From positions 2,717,501 through 2,781,500 of the forward strand of contig NZ_CP082966.1 in NCBI RefSeq assembly GCF_019968605.1: a DNA stretch of 64,000 nt, in the 5' to 3' direction. The position numbers were made by a program, and so were the translations under genes. Below the pieces are notes generated by a model. The model was not told the DNA's origin. It did no database searches and saw nothing but the letters and a program-made list of their open reading frames with translations. Of this stretch, positions 55,192 through 63,859 are shown piece after piece; position 1 is the first letter of the stretch; the number at the start of each line of letters is the position of its first letter. Source of the DNA: Polaribacter litorisediminis (lineage in GTDB: Bacteria; Bacteroidota; Bacteroidia; Flavobacteriales; Flavobacteriaceae).

Positions 55192-56073
55192 TTACACTGT
55201 TGCTCCACTAGCGGTAACACCTCTATCAATTTTACGCATTAAGCCACGTAAAACTTTTCCTGGACCAACTTCAATAAATTCTGTTCCACCATCCGCAATC
55301 ATTTGTTGTATAGATTGCGTCCATTTTACAGGCGCGGTTAATTGACTCATTAAGTTTTTCTTAATTTCAGCAGGATCTATAACAGCACTTGCCGTTACGT
55401 TTTGATATACTGGGCAACTAGGCGCTTTAAATTCAGTTGCCGCAATTGCAGCTGCTAATTCTTCTCTTGCGGGCTCCATCATCGGGGAATGAAATGCTCC
55501 ACCAACAGGCAATATTACCGCCATTTTAGCACCTTTTTCTTTTAAAATTTCACAAGCTTTTTCGACCGCTTCAATCTCTCCAGAAATTACCAATTGTCCT
55601 GGACAGTTATAATTTGCAGCAACAACAATTCCATCAATCTCAGCACAAACATCTTCTACAACTGCATCTTCTAAACCAATAATTGCTGCCATGGTAGAAG
55701 GTGCAATTTCACATGCTTTTTGCATGGCTAAAGCACGTTTAGAAACTAATTTTAATCCATCTTGAAAAGATAAAACTCCATTGGCAACCAAAGCCGAAAG
55801 CTCTCCTAGAGAATGTCCTGCCACCATTTCTGGTTGAAAAGAATCCCCTAAAACTTTGGCTAAAATTACCGAATGTAAGAAAATTGCAGGCTGGGTAACT
55901 TTCGTTTCTTTTAATTGCTCTGCGGTTCCTTCAAACATAATATCTGTAATATGAAACCCTAAAATAGTATTTGCTTTTTCAAAATATTCTTGAGCTAACG
56001 GATACTTTTCGTATAAATCCAATCCCATTCCTGGAAATTGCGCTCCTTGTCCTGGAAAAATATATGCCTTCAT
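55192..56073 (-). CDS. fabD: Malonyl-CoA:ACP transacylase
   Basis: Loads malonyl groups onto acyl carrier protein for fatty-acid synthesis. The opening FPGQGAQFPGMG and the nucleophile motif GHSLGE with Ser88 are intact; the later FHSPMMEPA holds the catalytic His, and FIEVGPGKVLRGL closes the active site. It is 293 aa. No other fab genes are adjacent. It is divergent from the next gene. Confidence 0.97.
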   Translation of the reverse strand: MKAYIFPGQGAQFPGMGLDLYEKYPLAQEYFEKANTILGFHITDIMFEGTAEQLKETKVTQPAIFLHSVILAKVLGDSFQPEMVAGHSLGELSALVANGVLSFQDGLKLVSKRALAMQKACEIAPSTMAAIIGLEDAVVEDVCAEIDGIVVAANYNCPGQLVISGEIEAVEKACEILKEKGAKMAVILPVGGAFHSPMMEPAREELAAAIAATEFKAPSCPVYQNVTASAVIDPAEIKKNLMSQLTAPVKWTQSIQQMIADGGTEFIEVGPGKVLRGLMRKIDRGVTASGATV

Positions 56074-56237
56074 TGTCTAGTATTTAAATATTAATTTGTT
56101 TAATTCTATAAAATTGTAAGCAAAAATAATCATTTTTTATTTGAAGCTATTTCCTGCTTTCCACTATATCTTTTTGTGAAAAAACAAAAAGGATGCCGTT
56201 TCAATCAGGGCTAAAATTGTTTAATAACTCAGATCAT

Positions 56238-56269
56238 TTGTGAAACAAAAATAATATTTATTAACTTCG
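56238..56269 (+). promoter_or_regulatory. Possible promoter of the queuosine precursor transporter
   Basis: TTG (56238-56240), 21 bases, TAACTTCG (56262-56269), one mismatch to TAnnTTTG. Transcription would begin at about the ATG (56274), implying a leaderless or very short-leader message. Confidence 0.35.
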
Positions 56270-56273
56270 TACC

Positions 56274-57020
56274 ATGAATCAAAAAGACAAACTTGTTGCC
56301 AATAGAATTTATCTTATTCTGGCAGCCCTTTTTATCGCTTCGTTGGTTACCTCCAACTTAATTTTTCAAAAATTCTTTTATTGGTATCCTTTTGAAATTG
56401 AAATTTTTGAGGTAAAACTTTTTGAAGTTTCGGTAGGATTGTTACCTTATCCATTAACCTTTTTAATCACAGATATTTTATCCGAAATTTACGGAAAAAG
56501 AAAAGCGAACGAAGTTGTGATTGCAGGAATTTTTGCCTCATTTTTCTCACTATTAATAATTTACATCTCCAAAGTTGTTCCTGCTACTTCTTGGTCTCAG
56601 GTACAAGATGATACTTTTTTAAACGTTTTTGGCGCAGCTCCTTTAGCTGTATTTGCCTCTATGGCAGCCTATTTATTTGCACAATTTATAGACATTAGAG
56701 TCTATCATTTTTGGAAAAAACTCACCAAAGGAAAACATTTATGGTTGCGGAACAACTTCTCTACATTTTCTTCTCAATTTATTGACACGTTAACAGTTTT
56801 GATTTTGCTTTGTTCTTTTGAAATTATCAATTGGGATAAATTTTGGGGATTATTACTTAGTGGCGTCATTTTTAAAATATTAATTGCGCTTATAGATACT
56901 CCTTTTTTATATATCGTTGTCTATGCTTTTAGAAAACGATTCCGCTTAAAAGTGCAAGATGAAATTACAGACGATATATTACTAAACACAAAAGATGATG
57001 TTGCTCATATAAAATTATAA
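56274..57020 (+). CDS. yhhQ: Queuosine precursor transporter (YhhQ/VUT family)
   Basis: Six-span membrane protein that takes up queuosine precursors for tRNA wobble modification. Family segments seen are ITDILSEIYGKRKANEVVI, the AQFIDIRVYHFWKKLTKGKH region and WLRNNFSTFSSQFIDTL. It is 248 aa. It has no operon partner; DUF547 follows 67 bases downstream. Confidence 0.92.
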   Translation: MNQKDKLVANRIYLILAALFIASLVTSNLIFQKFFYWYPFEIEIFEVKLFEVSVGLLPYPLTFLITDILSEIYGKRKANEVVIAGIFASFFSLLIIYISKVVPATSWSQVQDDTFLNVFGAAPLAVFASMAAYLFAQFIDIRVYHFWKKLTKGKHLWLRNNFSTFSSQFIDTLTVLILLCSFEIINWDKFWGLLLSGVIFKILIALIDTPFLYIVVYAFRKRFRLKVQDEITDDILLNTKDDVAHIKL

Positions 57021-57087
57021 AAAAAATTTTGGTCTCTGTAATTTAAAAGAAAAATTATCGTCTAAAGAAAAAATAATTGATTCATTC

Positions 57088-57798
57088 ATGAAAAACAAAA
57101 GCTGTCTTCTCCTTATTTTTTTAGTTTTTTATCAAACAAATGCTCAAACTTCTATTTTTAATGATTTATTACAAAAACATGTTACTAAAAACGGAATTGT
57201 AGATTACGCATCATTGAAAACTGACGAACGTAAATTAGATTCTTATATTTCTTATTTAGAAAAAATAGCTCCTGAAAAATCTTGGTCAAAAAACAAGCAA
57301 AAAGCTTTTTGGATTAATGTATACAATGCGTATACCATCAAAATAATTTTAAAAAATTATCCTCTTAAAAGTATTCTAGACATTCAAGAAAACGGCAAAA
57401 GTGCTTGGAAAATTCCTTTTGTAAAAGTGGGTGGTAAACTTTACACATTAGACCATATAGAACATCAAATTTTACGAAAAACTTTATTTGACCCAAGAAT
57501 TCATGTGGGTGTAAATTGTGCCTCTAGTTCTTGTCCTAAATTAGGAAACAAGGCTTTTACCGAAGAAAATATAGAAAGAAACTTAGAAAAATTAATGAGA
57601 GAATTTGTAAACGATTCTTCCAGAAATAAATTCTTAGAAAATGAGATTCAAATTTCTTCTATTTTCGATTGGTTTCAAGAAGATTTCACAAAAAATGGTT
57701 CTTTAATTGAGTATGTAAACACGTATTCCGAAACTAAAATAAACGCAAATGCTAAAATCTCTTTTTTGAAATACGATTGGAGTTTGAACAGTAAATAA
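57088..57798 (+). CDS. DUF547 domain exported protein
   Basis: A 236-aa exported protein: signal peptide ending TNAQ, then DUF547, with KAFWINVYNAYTIKIILKNY and HVGVNCASSSCPKLGNKAF as its two best conserved blocks. Biochemical role unknown. The AhpD-like gene follows after 34 bases on the same strand, so it may belong to the arsenosugar-type unit; that is inference from spacing only. Confidence 0.87.
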   Translation: MKNKSCLLLIFLVFYQTNAQTSIFNDLLQKHVTKNGIVDYASLKTDERKLDSYISYLEKIAPEKSWSKNKQKAFWINVYNAYTIKIILKNYPLKSILDIQENGKSAWKIPFVKVGGKLYTLDHIEHQILRKTLFDPRIHVGVNCASSSCPKLGNKAFTEENIERNLEKLMREFVNDSSRNKFLENEIQISSIFDWFQEDFTKNGSLIEYVNTYSETKINANAKISFLKYDWSLNSK

Positions 57799-57832
57799 AT
57801 TATTACCTTTCGCTTTTAAAATAAAAAAACAC

Positions 57833-58168
57833 ATGTCTAAAACATATTATGATGCTTCCGATTTAAGAAAATTCGGAAAAATAACAGAATGGAGTGAAGA
57901 ACTTGGCAACAAGTTTTTTGATTATTACGGTAAAGTATTCGAAGAAGGTGCTTTAACAGCGCGCGAAAAAAGCTTGATTGCATTGGCAGTTGCTCACACC
58001 GAGCAATGTCCATATTGTATTGATGCGTATACAAAAGACGGATTGCAACGAGGGATTACCAAACCAGAAATGATGGAAGCAATTCATGTGGGTGCAGCCA
58101 TTAAAAGTGGAGCAACTTTGGTACATGGAGTTCAAATGATGAACAAGGTTAATAAATTAGAAATGTAA
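57833..58168 (+). CDS. AhpD-like peroxidase-family protein of arsenosugar clusters
   Basis: A 111-aa carboxymuconolactone decarboxylase/AhpD-fold protein with the redox pair Cys59 and Cys62 in EQCPYCIDAYTKDGL and the conserved His in EAIHVGAAI. It resembles the small peroxidase-like protein that accompanies ArsS in arsenosugar clusters. The pathway assignment rests on arsS downstream. A tandem repeat lies between the two genes. Confidence 0.85.
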   Translation: MSKTYYDASDLRKFGKITEWSEELGNKFFDYYGKVFEEGALTAREKSLIALAVAHTEQCPYCIDAYTKDGLQRGITKPEMMEAIHVGAAIKSGATLVHGVQMMNKVNKLEM

Positions 58169-58191
58169 GCAGAGAACCAATTTTGTTTTTA

Positions 58192-58424
58192 CAAAATTGT
58201 GTGAATCGCTTATCCTGAGTTTTTACGAAGGATCTTTTGAATCAAAATTGTGTGAATCGCTTATCCTGAGTTTTTGCGAAGGATCTCATAAAACAAAATT
58301 GTGTGAATCGCTTATCCTGAGTTTTTGCGAAGAATCTTTTGAATCAAAATTGTGTGAATCGCTTATCCTGAGTTTTTACGAAGGATCTTTTGAATCAAAA
58401 TTGTGTGAAGCGCTTATCCTGAGG
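58192..58424 (+). repeat. 51-bp tandem repeat, four full copies and a partial fifth
   Basis: Copies start at 58192, 58243, 58294, 58345 and 58396, each beginning CAAAATTGTGTGAA and including CTTATCCTGAG and CGAAGGATC. All spacings are exactly 51 bases (17 codons), so one frame stays open through all copies (LCESLILSF..EGSFESK). The resulting 94-codon frame (58197-58481) has no recognisable start or homologue, so I do not call it a gene. The unit resembles intergenic repeats of flavobacteria. The rest of 58169-58563 holds nothing else. Confidence 0.95.
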
Positions 58425-58563
58425 AACCAAGAATTTCAAGAAAATAGGGTAAATTCCTTTGAGTTTTTATTGGCTTTTTAATCAAAAGTAAAAACCCAAT
58501 CTAGAAAATTTATGTATATAAAGTAAAAAACCAAAATAGATACTGAAAAATTCAGCAGAATAT

Positions 58564-59619
58564 ATGGCTACAAAATCACTAAAAGCAAGAAATAACGACA
58601 TTGCAAATACATCTCGGCAAATGGAAATTCTCTCAAACGGGATTTTCGCAAATGGAGAATTACCAACCTTTGCTGAAAAAATTAAAGAAACCAATCAGTT
58701 TCCTTTAAGACCTAAAAAATTAGAGATTCTACAGATTAATTTAGGATACATGTGCAACCAAGTTTGTGAGCATTGTCATGTAGATGCTGGTCCAGACAGA
58801 AAAGAAATCATGACCATAGAAACGATGAAACAATGTTTAGAGGTCATTAAAAAAACGGAAGCGCATACCTTAGATTTAACAGGAGGTGCACCAGAGATGA
58901 ACCCTAATTTTAGGTGGTTTGTAGAAGAAGCATCCAAAGCCGGAATTCAAGATTTTATCGTTCGGTCTAATCTAACCATCATTAGAGCCAATAAAAAATA
59001 CTATCATTTACCAGACTTTTTTAAAAAACATGGGGTTCATGTAGTTTCTTCGATGCCGCATTGGACGCGTGGAAAAACAGATAAGCAACGTGGTGATGGT
59101 GTTTTTGATAAATCTATCAAAGCCTTGCAAGAATTAAATGCCATTGGTTATGGTAAAGAAGGTTCTGATTTAAAATTAGATTTAGTGTACAATCCTTCGG
59201 GAGCATTTTTACCTGGCGATCAAAAAGCTTTAGAAAACGATTTTAAAAAAGCCTTAAAAAATGATTTCGACATTGATTTTCATAGCCTTTTTGCCATTAC
59301 TAATTTACCCATTAGTCGATTTTTAGATTATTTAATTGCGTCCGATAATTATGAAGACTATATGTATTCTTTGCTAGACGCCTACAATCCATCTGCAGTT
59401 GCGAATGTAATGTGCACCAATACACTTTCTATCAGTTGGGATGGTTGGTTGTATGATTGCGATTTTAACCAGATGTTAAATTTAAAAGTTGCCAGCAAAG
59501 TAAAACACGTTTCAGATTATAATGAGGAACTTTTACAAGATCGAAATATCATTATCAATCAACACTGCTATGGTTGCACTGCAGGTGCAGGAAGCAGTTG
59601 TCAAGGAGTAGTTGCATAG
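58564..59619 (+). CDS. arsS: Arsenosugar biosynthesis radical SAM protein ArsS
   Basis: Radical SAM enzyme thought to attach the SAM-derived 5'-deoxyadenosyl group to dimethylarsinite in arsenosugar synthesis. The cluster motif is MCNQVCEHCHVDAGPDRKE with Cys64, Cys68 and Cys71. LDLTGGAPEMNP is the conserved GGAPE region, and the C-terminus HCYGCTAGAGSSCQG supplies extra cysteines. It is 351 aa. It is flanked by an AhpD-like gene and a TIGR04282-type glycosyltransferase, the usual partners. The methyltransferase ArsM is not seen in the window. Confidence 0.93.
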   Translation: MATKSLKARNNDIANTSRQMEILSNGIFANGELPTFAEKIKETNQFPLRPKKLEILQINLGYMCNQVCEHCHVDAGPDRKEIMTIETMKQCLEVIKKTEAHTLDLTGGAPEMNPNFRWFVEEASKAGIQDFIVRSNLTIIRANKKYYHLPDFFKKHGVHVVSSMPHWTRGKTDKQRGDGVFDKSIKALQELNAIGYGKEGSDLKLDLVYNPSGAFLPGDQKALENDFKKALKNDFDIDFHSLFAITNLPISRFLDYLIASDNYEDYMYSLLDAYNPSAVANVMCTNTLSISWDGWLYDCDFNQMLNLKVASKVKHVSDYNEELLQDRNIIINQHCYGCTAGAGSSCQGVVA

Positions 59620-59620
59620 G

Positions 59621-59660
59621 CCCCATTGTCCTTTGGACATTTCCCCAAAGGGGAAAATTG
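59621..59660. repeat. Two adjacent palindromic repeats after arsS
   Basis: TGTCC-TTT-GGACA (59627-59639) is joined directly to TTTCCCC-AAA-GGGGAAA (59640-59656), starting two bases after the arsS stop. The second core is the same as at 3189-3205 (opposite orientation) and close to the leuS cassette end. Confidence 0.75.
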
Positions 59661-59698
59661 AGCTTGTTTGACAAAAAAATTAATAAAATTAGAATTAC

Positions 59699-59716
59699 AA
59701 GGGGTTTAAACCCTTT
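59699..59716. repeat. Short palindrome before the glycosyltransferase start
   Basis: AAGGGGTTTAAACCCTT-type palindrome ending about 10 bases before ATG 59727. A related sequence (CAAGGTTTTTGAAACCCTGCAAAAA) precedes the SusD gene at 63828-63850. Confidence 0.55.
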
Positions 59717-59726
59717 GCAAAAAAAA

Positions 59727-60404
59727 ATGAAAAAAAATACTGCCATATTAATTTTTGCGAATTCTGCTGAAAAAGATGCTGAAAGAAAACCGTTTCTTTC
59801 TTCGGATATTTTTTCGGTATTGAATTCCCAAACTTTAAAAACGGTGGAAAGATCAGGAACTGAATATTTTCATTTCTCTGAGAAAAATCAAATTGGTAGT
59901 TCGTTTGGTGAACGTTTTTCGAATGCTATTGAAGCTATTTTTAACAAGGGTTTTGAAAACGTTATTACTATTGGTAATGATACTCCACATTTAAAAACAC
60001 ATCATTTACTAGATACGTTACAGCAACTCAAAAAAAATGATTTGGTTTTAGGACCTTCAAAAGATGGTGGTTTTTATTTAATGGGGATTAAAAAAGCGCA
60101 TTTTAACAAAGAAACTTTTTTAAAATTACCTTGGCAAACCCATCATTTACAAAAATGTATTATTTCAATTTCATCTACCAAAAAGTTACAAATTTCTTTT
60201 TTAGAGCCTTTAAGTGATTTGGATTCTAAAGAAGATATTCAACATATTGTGCATAGTTTTAAAGCGATTTCAAAATCAATTTTAAAACTACTTGTTGCGT
60301 TTTATATAATTGATAAAAAAGGTTTTATCAATCAAAAAATAGGATTTTACTCGGCACCATTTTCTCAATACTTCAACAAAGGTTCTCCATTAATTTTTGC
60401 GTAA
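59727..60404 (+). CDS. Arsenosugar-type glycosyltransferase (DUF2064)
   Basis: A 225-aa nucleotide-sugar transferase-like protein with the motifs IFANSAEKDAERKP, NVITIGNDTPHL and LVLGPSKDGGFYLMGI, the DUF2064/TIGR04282 pattern found beside arsS. It is expected to add a sugar in arsenosugar formation. I choose ATG 59727; an upstream extension to 59574 would overlap arsS and cross the palindromes. After it, a CTCGACTGCGCTCGAA-type repeat and SusC follow. Confidence 0.85.
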   Translation: MKKNTAILIFANSAEKDAERKPFLSSDIFSVLNSQTLKTVERSGTEYFHFSEKNQIGSSFGERFSNAIEAIFNKGFENVITIGNDTPHLKTHHLLDTLQQLKKNDLVLGPSKDGGFYLMGIKKAHFNKETFLKLPWQTHHLQKCIISISSTKKLQISFLEPLSDLDSKEDIQHIVHSFKAISKSILKLLVAFYIIDKKGFINQKIGFYSAPFSQYFNKGSPLIFA

Positions 60405-60480
60405 TTAATTTTCGAAAACTAAGTTTAAAATAACAAATATCTCCTGACGCAGTAAAAAGGTTTTAATGTTATAAAACATA

Positions 60481-60513
60481 GTTCTCGACTGCGCTCGAAC
60501 AGCTTCGAGTTAT
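60481..60513. repeat. TCGACTGCGCTCGA-type intergenic repeat
   Basis: A TCGA-CTGCGC-TCGA palindrome with an AGCTTCGAG tail lies in the 146-base gap before SusC. It is like short intergenic repeats common in flavobacterial genomes. Nothing else is seen in the gap. Confidence 0.5.
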
Positions 60514-60550
60514 AGAAAATCAATTCATTTTACACAAAAATCATTTTTTA

Positions 60551-63500
60551 ATGAAACACATTTCAATGTGGCTTTTACTGTTGGTAACGAGCATCAGTTT
60601 TTCACAAATTAAAATTTCGGGAACAATTTCCGATAAGAACACAGGCATAGGAATTCCTGCTGTCTCCATTTCATCATCCACAGAAAATGGAACTACTTCT
60701 AATATGGATGGCAATTATTCCATTGAAGTTTTAGACCAAAATCAAATTTTAACCTTCTCCTATTTGGGGTATAAAACTCAAAAAATAAAAGTAGGAAATC
60801 AAACTTCCATCAACATTCAATTAGAAGAAATTGAAACGAATTTAGATGAAATTGTCGTCACTGCTTTAGGACTCAATAGAAAAACAAAAGAATTAGGGTA
60901 TGTGGTTCAAGAACTCAAAGCAAAAGATGTTACGGAAGTAAAAACTGTCAATTTTTTAGATAATCTCTCTGGTAAATTAGCGGGTGTTACCATTTCTCAA
61001 GGAGCCACAGGCGTGGGTTCTTCTTCAAAAATAACCATTCGTGGAGAAGCTTCTTTTTCGAATAACAATCCGCTTTTTGTGGTCGATGGAACTCCAATTA
61101 GCAACAACACAATTTTTAATTTCACCAATGAAGCAGCCGCTGGTTTTCAAGAAATAGATTTTGGAAACGGCGCAATGGAAGTAAATCCAGATGATATACA
61201 ATCTATTACTGTTTTAAAAGGTCCTAGTGCGGCGGCATTATACGGAACTCGCGCTTCTAACGGAGTTATTGTGATTAAAACCAAAGACGGTTCTAAGAAA
61301 AAAGGATTAGGAATTAGTATAAATTCATCCATAACGTTTGATAGCGCTTTTCGTTTGCCTGATTTTCAAAATGAATTCGGACAAGGAAATTCAGGGGATT
61401 TTGAATATGTTGATGGCTTAGGTGCTGGTGTAAATGATGTGATTACCTATTCTTGGGGACCCAGATTAGATGCTGGAAATTTCATTCCGCAATTTGATTC
61501 TCCTGTTACCTTACCCAACGGCACAGTCTTTCGTGGTGGAGACACTTCTTTGTATTCTGGTTTTCCCATTACCCCAACTTTATTCAAATCGAATCCAGAT
61601 AATTTAAAAGATTTTTATCAAACAGGAATTACAACCATCAATAATATTGCGATCAATGATGCTTTTGAACGCGGTTCTTACCGATTGTCTTTTACGAATT
61701 TAGATAGCGAATCTATCATTCCAGGAGTAAATTTAGAGCGAAAAACAGTTGCTTTAAAATTGAATTTTAACCCCACAGAAAAAACAAAAATCATCTCTAA
61801 TATCAATTATATAAATTCTAGTAGCGATAACCGACCATCGAATGGATATGGAAGCGAAAACGTAAATTATTCTTTAGTAGCCTGGGGGCCAAGATCTTTA
61901 AACATCGATAGTTTGCGAGATTACTGGCAACCGGGTTTAGAAGGTGTGCAACAATATTCTTTTAACTATACCTATTTCGATAATCCTTTTTTCATTTTGC
62001 ATGAAAACACCAACTCTTTTAACAGAGATCGTCTTTTTGGTAACATCACATTCAACCATCAATTTACAGAAAAATTAAGCCTTTCTTTGCGCTCAGGAAT
62101 GGATTATTCTTCAGAAAAAAGGAGGTTTAAACGAAATTATAGTAGCAATCGTTTTCAAAACGGAGCCTATGCAGAACATGATGTTTTTTACAGAGAAGTG
62201 AACACTGATTTTTTACTCAATTACAAAGATACTTTTGGTAATTTTTCTTTGGATGCTTCTTTTGGCGGAAATCGTTTGGATCAAACAGCGTCTACAAAAC
62301 AATCTCAAACCACCAATTTAGCACAACCTAGAATTTTCAGTTTAAATAATGCAGCATCACCCATAGAAGTTTTTCAATTCGATACTGAAAAACGAATTAA
62401 CTCTTTATACGGAATTGTAAAATTTGGCTATCAGGACTTTTTATATGTTGATATTACAGGAAGAAATGATTGGTCTAGCGCCTTGGCAACGCCGTTTTCC
62501 GTAGAAGGAACCTCCTTCTTTTATCCTTCTATTTCCACTAGTTTTCTACTTTCCAATTATACAGAATTACCCGAAAATATTTCATTTGCTCAGTTAAGAG
62601 CCAGTGTGGCACAAGTTGGGAACGACACAAATCCATATCAAACGTCAGGCGCCTTTGTGGCACAAACGAACTTTAACGGGCAACCTACCTTTAGCAATCA
62701 AGATTTTATTCCGAATGCAAATTTAAAACCAGAAGTTACTACTTCTTATGAGTTGGGTGCAGATGTCCGATTTTTTAAAGACCGATTGAGCATTGATTTC
62801 ACGTACTACAATGCCACAACCAAAGATCAAATTATTTCGTTACCCATTGCTATTTCATCGGGCTATAATCAGCAAGTTGTCAATGGTGGGGCAGTAAATA
62901 CTTCGGGGGTAGAAATTATTTTAGGTGGTACTCCAATCAAAAATAACAATTTTACCTGGAATACCACTTTTAACTTTGCTACCAATAAATCCATCATTAA
63001 AAATTTACCGCAAGAAAATGGAAGATTAACTTTAGCGTATAGCAGAATTTATGATAGCGCAAACCAAACGGTTTGGTTTCAAGTGGAAGAAGGCGGGCAA
63101 GTTGGTGACATGTATGGAACAGGATATCAAAAAAACGCAGAAGGCCAATTTCTATTGGATGATAACGGGCGTTATATTGCTGATAATAATTTGATTAAAA
63201 TCGGGAATTACAATCCTGATTTCACCTTGGGATGGAACAACACTTTCCAATATAAAAACTGGAATGCTAGCTTTTTATTCGATTGGCGGCAAGGCGGCGA
63301 AATTGTTTCTAGAACCCGAGCTTTGGGAAATGTTGGTGGCCAATTGGCAGAAACAGCTTATAGACCGGATGCAGGAATTATAGCGCAAGGTCTTAACGTA
63401 AATACGGGTCAACCCAATACGGTTGCCGTTTCATCGGAAAGTTATTACCGCCAATTTTACGACAGAAATCACGAAGAAAACAATGTTTATGATGCCTCCT

Positions 63501-63745
63501 TTTTAAAATTACGTCAGTTTTCAATCGGTTATACTTTGCTTTTAACCGAGGGTTTTTTAGGATTGAAAGATGATGCGAACATCAACTTTTCGTTTGTTGG
63601 CAATAACTTGTTTGTGCTTACTGAAAATCCGCATTTCGATCCAGAACAATTAGCCGTGCAAGGAAACGGATTTGTAAGTGGCGTTGAAGATATGAGTTAT
63701 GCAACGAGCAGAAGTTTAGGTTTTAAAGTGGGGTTTAATTTTTAA
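60551..63745 (+). CDS. SusC/RagA family TonB-dependent outer-membrane receptor
   Basis: Outer-membrane barrel that imports ligands with a SusD lipoprotein, powered by TonB. Signal peptide ending SFSQ; a carboxypeptidase-regulatory-like N domain (about 20-100, GTISDKNTGIGIPAVSISS); a plug domain with KLAGVTISQGATGVGSSSKI and GPSAAALYGTRASNGVIVI; then a 22-strand barrel to a C-terminal GFKVGFNF. It is 1064 aa. It precedes a SusD gene and follows the arsenosugar genes on the same strand, so its ligand could be related, but sequence cannot show that. Confidence 0.95.
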   Translation: MKHISMWLLLLVTSISFSQIKISGTISDKNTGIGIPAVSISSSTENGTTSNMDGNYSIEVLDQNQILTFSYLGYKTQKIKVGNQTSINIQLEEIETNLDEIVVTALGLNRKTKELGYVVQELKAKDVTEVKTVNFLDNLSGKLAGVTISQGATGVGSSSKITIRGEASFSNNNPLFVVDGTPISNNTIFNFTNEAAAGFQEIDFGNGAMEVNPDDIQSITVLKGPSAAALYGTRASNGVIVIKTKDGSKKKGLGISINSSITFDSAFRLPDFQNEFGQGNSGDFEYVDGLGAGVNDVITYSWGPRLDAGNFIPQFDSPVTLPNGTVFRGGDTSLYSGFPITPTLFKSNPDNLKDFYQTGITTINNIAINDAFERGSYRLSFTNLDSESIIPGVNLERKTVALKLNFNPTEKTKIISNINYINSSSDNRPSNGYGSENVNYSLVAWGPRSLNIDSLRDYWQPGLEGVQQYSFNYTYFDNPFFILHENTNSFNRDRLFGNITFNHQFTEKLSLSLRSGMDYSSEKRRFKRNYSSNRFQNGAYAEHDVFYREVNTDFLLNYKDTFGNFSLDASFGGNRLDQTASTKQSQTTNLAQPRIFSLNNAASPIEVFQFDTEKRINSLYGIVKFGYQDFLYVDITGRNDWSSALATPFSVEGTSFFYPSISTSFLLSNYTELPENISFAQLRASVAQVGNDTNPYQTSGAFVAQTNFNGQPTFSNQDFIPNANLKPEVTTSYELGADVRFFKDRLSIDFTYYNATTKDQIISLPIAISSGYNQQVVNGGAVNTSGVEIILGGTPIKNNNFTWNTTFNFATNKSIIKNLPQENGRLTLAYSRIYDSANQTVWFQVEEGGQVGDMYGTGYQKNAEGQFLLDDNGRYIADNNLIKIGNYNPDFTLGWNNTFQYKNWNASFLFDWRQGGEIVSRTRALGNVGGQLAETAYRPDAGIIAQGLNVNTGQPNTVAVSSESYYRQFYDRNHEENNVYDASFLKLRQFSIGYTLLLTEGFLGLKDDANINFSFVGNNLFVLTENPHFDPEQLAVQGNGFVSGVEDMSYATSRSLGFKVGFNF

Positions 63746-63859
63746 CCTGCAAAATAAATCCGAGGAACAAGGATTCCTTATAGATTTAGATAGCATGAAC
63801 CGATTATAATAAAATTAAATATCCACAAGGTTTTTGAAACCCTGCAAAAAATAATAAAA

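Noticed and set aside
58192..58424. CRISPR array
   Set aside because: Units are contiguous with no unique spacers, and no cas genes are in the window.
58197..58481. A 94-codon open frame through the 51-bp tandem repeats
   Set aside because: It is open because the unit length is a multiple of three; there is no ribosome site, no convincing start and no resemblance to a protein family. Kept as a repeat only.
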